Below are positions 41,042 to 46,784 of a stretch of 46,784 nt of DNA, piece by piece. Origin of the DNA: Amycolatopsis nivea (GTDB lineage: Bacteria; Actinomycetota; Actinomycetes; Mycobacteriales; Pseudonocardiaceae); contig NZ_SDLT01000052.1 of the NCBI RefSeq assembly GCF_004522235.1, positions 1 through 46,784 on the forward strand, written 5' to 3'. A model generated the notes under the pieces. It saw only the letters and a program-made list of their open reading frames with translations. It had not been told where the DNA came from and did not search any database. A program made the translations under genes and the position numbers. Positions within the stretch are counted from its first letter, which is position 1. The number at the start of each line of letters is the position of its first letter.

Positions 41042-41090
41042 CGTGAGGGGGACCCTGAGGGAATCAGATTCCCTCAGGGTCCCCCTCACG
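41042..41090. repeat. Palindromic intergenic element 4 (CGTGAGGGGG subtype)
   Basis: Perfect 24-base arms around a single A (49 bp): it opens CGTGAGGGGGACC, has the centre GAGGGAATC-A-GATTCCCTC and closes with CCCCCTCACG. It lies in the 306-base convergent gap between the SARP and amidase genes, which holds no gene and three of these elements. Confidence 0.85.
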
Positions 41091-41159
41091 TACGTTCGCC
41101 TTGCCCGCTGCAACCTGTGCGCCGGGCACCGGGGCAACGCGGCTTAAGTTCCTGGCATT

Positions 41160-41192
41160 GAATCTGATTCCCGGAAGGAGCCCTTCACGGAC
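41160..41192. repeat. Half copy of the palindromic element (CCGTGAAGG subtype)
   Basis: The centre GAATC-T-GATTCCC and a complete right arm ending CCCTTCACGGAC are present; the left arm is replaced by unrelated sequence. It lies 13 bases beyond the amidase stop. It may be a decayed element or a partial copy left by recombination. Confidence 0.7.
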
Positions 41193-41205
41193 CGTGGCTC
41201 GCGGC

Positions 41206-42618
41206 TCAGAAGACGGGCCGCCGGTTGCCGTGCCCGGTCGCCTGCTCGAAAGCGTGCGCGGCCCGCAACAGTCCTAGCTCGCCCCGCAGCGGCGCGATGA
41301 TCTGCAGCCCCACCGGACGTCCGTCCTCGGTGAACCCCGCGGGCACCGACAGCGCCGGGCAGCCGGTCGCCGAGACCGAGTACGCCGAGCGCATCCACTC
41401 CAGATAGTCGTGCATCGGTTGCCCGGCAACGACTTCCGGGTACTCCCACTCCACCGGGAACGGCGGCACCTGGCTCACCGGCGCGAGCAGCAGATCGTAC
41501 TGCGTGAAGAACTCGCGCATCCCGGTGATGAGCTGCAGCTGCCGCGTCTGCGCGCGGGCGATGTCGGCACCGGAAAGCGTTGCGCCGAAAGCGATGTTGT
41601 CGGCGAGCGTCTGCTTCATCTTGTCCGGATGCTCTTCGAGCAGACCGCTGAACCCGGTGTGGAAGAGCCAGCCGCGCAGGGTGCGGAACACCTCGTCGGC
41701 CGCGGCAAGGTCCGGGCAGGCCGGTTCGACGCGGCAGCCGAGTTCGGCGAACACCCGCACCGCCGGTTCCAGCACGGCGGTGACCGCCGGGTCGACCGGC
41801 AGGCCGCCGAGGTCCGGCGACCACGCCACGCGCAGTCCGGCGAGGTCGGCGTCGAGCGACCCGGCGAACGGCGCGGCGGGCTGGTCGAGCGCGATCGGGT
41901 TGCGCTCGTCGTACCCGGCGATCACCGACAACAACAGCGCGACGTCGGCGACCGTCCGGCCCATCGGCCCCTGCACGCCCAGCGCCTCCCAGGGCAGCGT
42001 CGCGGGCCAAGTCGGCACGCGGCCGGGCGACGGGCGCAGGCCGACGACGTTGCAGAACGACGCCGGATTGCGCAGCGAACCGCCCATGTCGCTGCCCTCG
42101 GCGAGCGGGTGCAGACCCGCGGCCAGTGCGGCCGCCGCCCCGCCGCTGCTGCCGCCCGCGGACAGGTCGCGCCGGTACGGGTTGCGCGTGGCCCCGAAAA
42201 CCGGGTTCATCGTGTGCGAACCGGCCCCGAACTCCGGCGCGTTCGTCTTGCCGAGCGTGATCGCGCCCGCGTTCCGGATCCGCTCGACGACGAGCGTGTC
42301 GCTGTCGGGGACGTGGTCGGCGAAAATGGGGGAACCGTAGGTGGTGCGGACCCCGGCGACGTCGTGCGTGTCCTTGTGAGCCACCGGAATCCCGTGCAGC
42401 GGACCGACCTCCTCGCCGTGTGCGAGACGTTCGTCGGCGGCCGCGGCCTCGCTCAGCGCGCGCTCGGCGGTGAGCGTGACGATCGCGTTGATCTGCGGGT
42501 TGACCTGCTCGATCCGGTCGAGATGGGCCTGCAGCACCTCGCGGGCGGACAGCTCGCGGACGCGCAGCCGCCGGGCCAGTTCGCGGGCGGGCAAGTAGCA
42601 GATCTCCTCAGCGCTCAC
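41206..42618 (-). CDS. Amidase (amidase-signature family)
   Basis: A 470-residue hydrolase with the Ser-cisSer-Lys triad: Lys82 in GIPVAHKDTHDV, the serine pair at 157-158 in AGGSSGGAAAAL and the nucleophile Ser181 in GSDMGGSLRNPA. Other family parts are TLGKTNAPEFGAG and the ending TGCPALSVPAGFTEDGRPVG. It cleaves an amide; the substrate is unknown (candidates range from aryl amides to small peptides). The start is GTG 42618 with GGAAGGA upstream. It is divergent from the double Lrp regulator, its likely controller. Confidence 0.9.
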   Translation of the reverse strand: MSAEEICYLPARELARRLRVRELSAREVLQAHLDRIEQVNPQINAIVTLTAERALSEAAAADERLAHGEEVGPLHGIPVAHKDTHDVAGVRTTYGSPIFADHVPDSDTLVVERIRNAGAITLGKTNAPEFGAGSHTMNPVFGATRNPYRRDLSAGGSSGGAAAALAAGLHPLAEGSDMGGSLRNPASFCNVVGLRPSPGRVPTWPATLPWEALGVQGPMGRTVADVALLLSVIAGYDERNPIALDQPAAPFAGSLDADLAGLRVAWSPDLGGLPVDPAVTAVLEPAVRVFAELGCRVEPACPDLAAADEVFRTLRGWLFHTGFSGLLEEHPDKMKQTLADNIAFGATLSGADIARAQTRQLQLITGMREFFTQYDLLLAPVSQVPPFPVEWEYPEVVAGQPMHDYLEWMRSAYSVSATGCPALSVPAGFTEDGRPVGLQIIAPLRGELGLLRAAHAFEQATGHGNRRPVF

Positions 42619-42710
42619 TGGTTTCCTTCCTGACCCCGGTGTCCGTTCGCGACGTCAGCTTCGCGCGTGGTGCTGGGGTCGGACAAGACCTGCTCGACAA
42701 ATGACGGAAT

Positions 42711-42728
42711 CAGCCACAGTATTGGCTG
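42711..42728. promoter_or_regulatory. Inverted repeat operator candidate CAGCCA-N6-TGGCTG
   Basis: An exact 6-base dyad with a 6-base spacer that ends one base before the Lrp ATG (42729), and about 95 bases before the amidase start. The position suggests autoregulation of the Lrp-type gene and control of the amidase. Confidence 0.45.
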
Positions 42729-43694
42729 ATGACCGCACGGCTGGACCCACTCGACCGCCGGATCGCCGGCGCGCTGCAAGTCGACGGCCGCGCGTCCTGG
42801 CGGCGGATCGCCGAGGTGCTGGACGCGCCGGAGCGCACGGTGGCCCGGCGCGGGACGCACCTGCTGCGCACCGGCGTCGTGACGGTTGTCGCCGTTTCGC
42901 CGCACGGCGTGCCGCTGCTGGTGCGCGGCCGCTGCAGGGCCGGGCTCGGCCGTCCCGCGGGCACCGCGCTCGCGGGACGGCCGGAGACGAGCTTCTGCTA
43001 CCTGATCACCGGACAGGGTGAACTGGTCGCCGAGGTCTTCTGCGACCGCAACCGGCTGCCGACCTTCATGTTCGACGAGATGGCGGCAATCCCCGGCCTG
43101 CTCGATCTCACGGCCGATACCGTCACGCGGTACTACCGCACCATCCACGAATGGCAGCCCGGCCTGCTGAGCCCGGCCGAGACGGAGGCGATCTCGTCGC
43201 TTCCGCAGCCGACTCCGCAGCCCCGGCAGCCCGACGGCGTGGACTTCAGCAGCGACGAACGCGCCATCGTGCGCGCGTTGCGCGAGGACGGCCGGCGCAC
43301 GCACGAGGAACTCGCCCGTGCCGCCGGGATCTCGGAATCGACCGTCCGCCGCCGGCTGGAAGCGTTGCGGCGGGAGGAAAAGGTGTTCATCCGGGCGGTG
43401 GTGGAACCGGCCGTGCTCGGGCTGCCGGTCGAGGCGCTGCTGTGGATCCGCTGCCGCCCGCACGACGTCGACGACATCGGCCGCGCCCTCCTGGGCTCGC
43501 CGTACGTGCGCTACGCGGCGGCGATGACGGGCGAGTATCAGCTGCTCGCTGACGTCACCTTGCCCGACATCGCCGCGTTGCACGAGTTCGTCGGCAGTTC
43601 CGGCTGGTCCCGGCAGGCGGATTCGGTGCACACCGGGGTGGTGCTGAAGGCGTTGAAACGCAGCAGCGTCCTCGCGCCCGAACTGCGCCCCTGA
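42729..43694 (+). CDS. Lrp/AsnC-family regulator with two tandem DNA-binding units
   Basis: A 321-residue protein, about twice the usual length. The first half has an AsnC-type helix-turn-helix (LDPLDRRIAGALQVDGRASW, then RRIAEVLDAPERTVARR) and a ligand-binding (RAM) domain. The second has another (DGRRTHEELARAAGISESTV, then RRRLEALRREEKVFI) and a second RAM domain ending TGVVLKALKRS. Such double Lrp proteins are known in actinomycetes and act as pseudo-dimers. It probably senses an amino acid or amide and controls the divergent amidase. It converges with the helicase gene, with a 4-base gap. Confidence 0.85.
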   Translation: MTARLDPLDRRIAGALQVDGRASWRRIAEVLDAPERTVARRGTHLLRTGVVTVVAVSPHGVPLLVRGRCRAGLGRPAGTALAGRPETSFCYLITGQGELVAEVFCDRNRLPTFMFDEMAAIPGLLDLTADTVTRYYRTIHEWQPGLLSPAETEAISSLPQPTPQPRQPDGVDFSSDERAIVRALREDGRRTHEELARAAGISESTVRRRLEALRREEKVFIRAVVEPAVLGLPVEALLWIRCRPHDVDDIGRALLGSPYVRYAAAMTGEYQLLADVTLPDIAALHEFVGSSGWSRQADSVHTGVVLKALKRSSVLAPELRP

Positions 43695-43698
43695 CCGG

Positions 43699-45870
43699 TT
43701 AGACGAGTTCCTCCAGTCCGTTCAGCACCGGCGGCAACGCGCCGCGGTGCAGCACGCCGAGCCGCTGGGTCGCCCGGGTCAGCGCGACGTACAGCTCAGC
43801 CGCGCCGCGTGGTCCGTCCTCGAGAATCCGGTCCGGGTCCACGAGCAGCACAGCGTCGTACTCCAGCCCCTTCGTCTCCGACGCCGCCACCGCGCCCGGC
43901 ACGTCCGGCGGCCCGATCACGACGCTCGTCCCTTCCCGGCCCGCCTCGGCACGGACGAATTCCTCGACCGCGGCGGGCAACTCGTCGTCGGAGACCTTCC
44001 GCGACCACGGCCGGACCCCGCACGCGCGCACCGATTCCGGCGGCTCGGCCCCCGGCGCGAACTCGGCCAGCACCGCCGCCGCGACGGCCATGATTTCCGC
44101 CGGGGTGCGGTAGTTGACGGTGAGCGAACGGTAGGCCCAGCGGCCCGGGACGTACGGATCCAGCATCGTGCCCCAGTCGAGCGCACCCGCCGCCGACCGC
44201 CGCTGCGCCAGGTCGCCGACCACGGTGAACGACCGGCTCGGGCACCGCCGCATCAGCGCCCGCCAGTCCATTTCGGACAGTTCCTGCGCCTCGTCGACCA
44301 CGACGTGCCGGTAGGTCCAGTCCCGGTCCGCCGCGGCGCGTTCGGCGAGGTCGCGGGTGTCGTGCTCGACGAACCGCTCGGCCAGGTCGGTGTCGTAGAG
44401 CAGGTGCTCCGCGGACAGGCCGATGTCCTCGTCCATCTCCTCGCGGTCGAGCCGCATGATGTCCAGCACGCCGGCCGCGTACTCGGCCTCCGCCTCGCGC
44501 TCGGCGGCGTTCTCCTGCTGTTTCGCGCGGTCCGGAGCCTTGCCGAGGAGGTCGATCAGCTCGTCCAGGAGCGGGACGTCCGACACCGTCCAGGGCTCGC
44601 CCTGCTCGCGCAGCAATGCCGGGTCGGCACCGGCCGCCTTGAGCCGGGCGGGGGAGGAGTAGAGCGTGGTCAGCAGGCTTTCCGGGGTCAGAATCGGCCA
44701 GAGGTGGTCGATCGCCTTGACGAATGCGGGGTCGGCGAGGAGTTCGTTGACGAGCGTGGAACGGAGGTCCTCCCATTCCTCCTTGTCGTCGCGGGTGAGC
44801 CAACCGCGCCCGATGCGGGACATGGCGCGTTCGGTGAGCACGTACGTGACGATCTCGACGAACACCGCCCGCGCCTCGTTGTGCGGCCGCCCGCTCTGCC
44901 GCGCCTCGTCGCGAGCCCACTCGGCGGTCGCCGCGTCGATCCGGACGGTGGTGTCGCGGAGCTCGATCAGCACGGGTTCGGCGGGCAGCTCCTGCCGGTC
45001 CGCGACCGCCGCGCGGAGGACGTCGAGCATCCGCAGAGACCCCTTGAACCGCGCGACTTCCGGCTCGTCCTCGGCGCGCGCGTGCAGCCCAGGGAGGAGA
45101 CTGCCCGGGGTGGTGAACACCACGTCGGACTCGCCGAGCGACGGCAGCACGCGCCCGATGTGGTTCAGGAACGACGGATTCGGCCCGAGGACGAGGACGC
45201 CGTGGCGCTCCATCCGCTCGCGCTGCGTGTACAGGAGATACGCGACGCGGTGGAGCGCCACGACGGTTTTCCCGGTTCCGGGCCCTCCCTCGATGACCAG
45301 GACGCCGGGATGGTCGAGCCGGATGATGCGGTCCTGCTCGGCCTGGATCGTCGCGACGATGTCCCGCATCCCCTCCCCGCGGGGCGCGTTGACCGCCGCG
45401 AGCAGGGCGTCGTTCTCCTCGCCGCTGCCGGGCCGGCCGAAGACCTCGTCGGTGAACGAGGTGACCTGCCGCCCGCGCGTGTGGAATTGCCGCCGTCGCC
45501 GCATGCCCTCGGGCGTCGCGGCGGTAGCGGTGTAAAACGCGCTCGACGCCGGCGCGCGCCAGTCGAGAAGAACGGGTTTGTACTCGTCGTCCTCGTCGAA
45601 AAGCCCAATCCGGCCGATGTAAGAATGGTCGCCTTCGACGGTGTCGAGCCGCCCGAAACACAACCCGGAGTCGGCAACCGAAAGCCGCCGCGTTTCGCGA
45701 GTGAGCGCGCGCACTTCGACGTCCCGCTCGCCCGGCGCCTCGTCGTTTCGTTTGAGGGCAGCGATGTAGCGCTCCTTGGCCCTCCTGCGCTCCCCGTCGA
45801 GCCGCCGATAGAGCCCGGCGACGTAGTCCTGTTCGGACCGCAGTTCTTCTTCGTACCCCTGAGTTGACAA
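43699..45870 (-). CDS. helD: HelD-like superfamily 1 helicase (RNA polymerase recycling factor)
   Basis: A 723-residue UvrD-like ATPase. Following GAGGGG, TTG 45870 starts a family-typical N-terminus (STQGYEEELRSEQDYVAGLY, then RRLDGERRRAKERYIAALK, a long coiled coil), so I rejected the open frame up to 45957. The 1A domain has Walker A VIEGGPGTGKTVVALHR (about 195-202); later come HVVVDEAQELSEMDWRALMR (motif II), FTVVGDLAQRRSAAGALDWG (III) and TVNYRTPAEIM (IV). HelD proteins release stalled RNA polymerase, and the HelR group also removes rifampicin. The rifampicin-associated element seen before helR genes is not visible upstream, so the HelR role is not supported. Confidence 0.8.
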   Translation of the reverse strand: MSTQGYEEELRSEQDYVAGLYRRLDGERRRAKERYIAALKRNDEAPGERDVEVRALTRETRRLSVADSGLCFGRLDTVEGDHSYIGRIGLFDEDDEYKPVLLDWRAPASSAFYTATAATPEGMRRRRQFHTRGRQVTSFTDEVFGRPGSGEENDALLAAVNAPRGEGMRDIVATIQAEQDRIIRLDHPGVLVIEGGPGTGKTVVALHRVAYLLYTQRERMERHGVLVLGPNPSFLNHIGRVLPSLGESDVVFTTPGSLLPGLHARAEDEPEVARFKGSLRMLDVLRAAVADRQELPAEPVLIELRDTTVRIDAATAEWARDEARQSGRPHNEARAVFVEIVTYVLTERAMSRIGRGWLTRDDKEEWEDLRSTLVNELLADPAFVKAIDHLWPILTPESLLTTLYSSPARLKAAGADPALLREQGEPWTVSDVPLLDELIDLLGKAPDRAKQQENAAEREAEAEYAAGVLDIMRLDREEMDEDIGLSAEHLLYDTDLAERFVEHDTRDLAERAAADRDWTYRHVVVDEAQELSEMDWRALMRRCPSRSFTVVGDLAQRRSAAGALDWGTMLDPYVPGRWAYRSLTVNYRTPAEIMAVAAAVLAEFAPGAEPPESVRACGVRPWSRKVSDDELPAAVEEFVRAEAGREGTSVVIGPPDVPGAVAASETKGLEYDAVLLVDPDRILEDGPRGAAELYVALTRATQRLGVLHRGALPPVLNGLEELV

Positions 45871-46055
45871 GTGCCCCTCGCTGCTGTTATTCTGAAACCA
45901 GATTCGGCGTGAACTTCTGATTGCTTGGTGAAGACGCGTCGATTTTTTATTGTCCACCTTCTGTCAAGTGGGCAGGCGGACTGGTGTTGTGCCGCGGTTT
46001 TCTCGCGTGGTGAGTTGAGCGGTCCGGGCTGGGTGGAGCGGGTCGGATCGGTGGG
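45871..46055. other. helD promoter region and spacer
   Basis: This stretch holds the helD upstream region, including locally AT-rich bases (TTTTTTATTG near 45942-45951), unusual here. I cannot name promoter elements with confidence. No gene is supported. Confidence 0.4.
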
Positions 46056-46195
46056 TCTGTGCTGGCGGGCTTGTGCTGGCGGGCTTGTGCTGGCGGGCTT
46101 GTGCTGGCGGGCTTGTGCTGGCGGGCTTGTGCTGGCGGGCTTGTGCTGGCGGGCTTGTGCTGGCGGGCTTGTGCTGGCGGGCTTGTGCTGGCGGG
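46056..46195. repeat. 14-bp tandem repeat, ten units
   Basis: CTTGTGCTGGCGGG repeats nine times without change, preceded by one unit with TCTGTG, for 140 bases in all. Because 14 is not a multiple of three, all frames open through it have a 14-residue period and are artefacts. There are no spacers, so it is not a CRISPR array. It is a minisatellite-like locus. Confidence 0.95.
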
Positions 46196-46392
46196 TGAGC
46201 GGCCTCGTGGCGGTAGGCCTGTGCTGGCGGAGCCGCGCTGCCCGATCCGAGTTCGGCGGCCAGGTTCGCCGGATGGGCCGGGCGCACCAGCCAGAGCCGG
46301 GGCCTCGGTCCGCAGCCCGGGGATTAGACCCGGCTCGAAGCCCGATCCGCGCGAACGACCCGCGCCTTTGCCTGACGCGGCCATTCGGTTCC

Positions 46393-46784
46393 GGCGTGGC
46401 GACCTTGCCCAGGCAGCGGTTTCACCTGCGGTGACGGTCTCGCTCGGCGCGACGACCCGCGCCTTTGCCTGAGGCCGCAAGTCGGCCCGGCGTGGCGACC
46501 TTGCCCAGGGGCCGGTTTCCACCTGCGGTGACGGCTTTGCTCGGCGCGACGACGCGCGTTCGCTTGACGCGGCACGTCGACCCGGCGTGGCGACCTTGCC
46601 CAGGGGCCGGTTTCCACCTGCGGTGACGGCTTTGCTCGGCGCGACGACGCGCGTTCGCTTGACGCGGCACGTCGACCCGGCGTGGCGACCTTGCCCAGGG
46701 GCCGGTTTCCACCTGCGGTGACGGCTTCGCTCAGCGCGAAGACGTGCGTTCTCCTGCCGCGGCCATTCGGCCCGGCGCGACGAC
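46393..46784. repeat. About 95-bp tandem repeats, four or more units, running off the window
   Basis: The phrase GGCGTGGCGACCTTGCCCAG recurs starting at 46393, 46489, 46584 and 46679 (spacing 96, 95, 95), and a variant starts at 46774. Each unit also carries GGTTTCCACCTGCGGTGACG and CGGCGCGACGAC. Units two and three are nearly identical and others vary, as in concerted decay. A truncated unit may precede the first (46345-46392). The period is not a multiple of three, so the long frames over it are not genes. Confidence 0.9.

Noticed and set aside
40870..41192. Insertion-sequence ends
   Set aside because: The palindromes are symmetrical units with no transposase or target duplications that I can see; they are better described as palindromic repeats.
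45871..45960. Rifampicin-associated element before helD
   Set aside because: I looked for the GGGGCTTGC-type dyad and found none, so a rifampicin-resistance HelR role is not claimed.
46056..46195. CRISPR array
   Set aside because: Direct 14-bp repeats without spacers and no cas genes.
45925..46472. Cys/Trp-rich repeat proteins across the 14-bp repeats
   Set aside because: All open frames reflect a 14-base period read three ways; no start site, and reading frames on both strands look equally open.
46422..46712. Arg-rich proteins over the 95-bp repeats on the minus strand
   Set aside because: The period is not a multiple of three, so successive units are read in different frames.
1..46784. 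tRNA or rRNA genes
   Set aside because: I saw no tRNA-like T-loop (GGTTCGAATC-type) with matching arms and no rRNA sequence.

Overview
The window is high-GC DNA from an actinomycete. Very high G/C at third codon positions, GTG and TTG starts, ATGA/GTGA gene overlaps, leaderless-type promoters, an AfsR/SARP regulator and a Streptomyces-type gas vesicle operon all point there. Amycolatopsis or a close relative (Pseudonocardiaceae) is my best guess; that is inference from gene content and from a family of intergenic palindromes. I see no rRNA, tRNA, CRISPR array, integrase or transposase.

Layout. 1-2.6 kb: the start of a serine hydrolase gene, a small membrane protein and a NarL-type two-component pair whose kinase carries an extra C-terminal membrane helix and tail. 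2.7-4.9 kb: a secreted alpha/beta-hydrolase and a DedA protein, separated by two identical 299-bp units that fuse the DedA start to the hydrolase end. 5-13 kb: an MFS pump with a divergent LysR regulator, a MurJ-like flippase, two small unknown proteins, a second MFS protein, a 42-residue peptide with five GNEW repeats missed by ordinary ORF calling, and a diguanylate cyclase. 13-16.4 kb: a PrimPol-like protein, a lipoprotein, a decayed CapA gene and a broken cation/proton antiporter.

16.4-32 kb reads as a stress block. It holds a ClpC-type unfoldase, a three-gene split LigD (non-homologous end joining), a secreted trypsin-like protease, a helix-turn-helix regulator, a ten-gene gas vesicle operon (gvpOAFGYZJLSK) and a three-subunit molybdenum hydroxylase. 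Three transcription units here (clpC, gvp, molybdenum hydroxylase) are preceded by GTTT-N15-GGGTAN, the form expected for sigma-B-type stress promoters, and a fourth (ligD) by a near match. I infer partial co-regulation by a SigB-like factor.

32-46.8 kb: a small hydrolase, a hexapeptide-repeat protein, a HEAT-repeat protein, an ArsR-type remnant, two tandem imine reductases divergent from a SARP/AfsR-type regulator, an amidase divergent from a double Lrp/AsnC regulator, a HelD-like helicase, and a terminal noncoding region with a 14-bp and a roughly 95-bp tandem repeat.

Across the window, 49-57-bp near-perfect palindromes in two sequence subtypes sit at gene 3' ends and convergent junctions; two of them supply the stop codon of the adjacent gene. 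Several genes look damaged (LigD phosphoesterase, antiporter, ArsR fragment, CapA remnant), which may be real decay or, for single-base cases, sequencing error.
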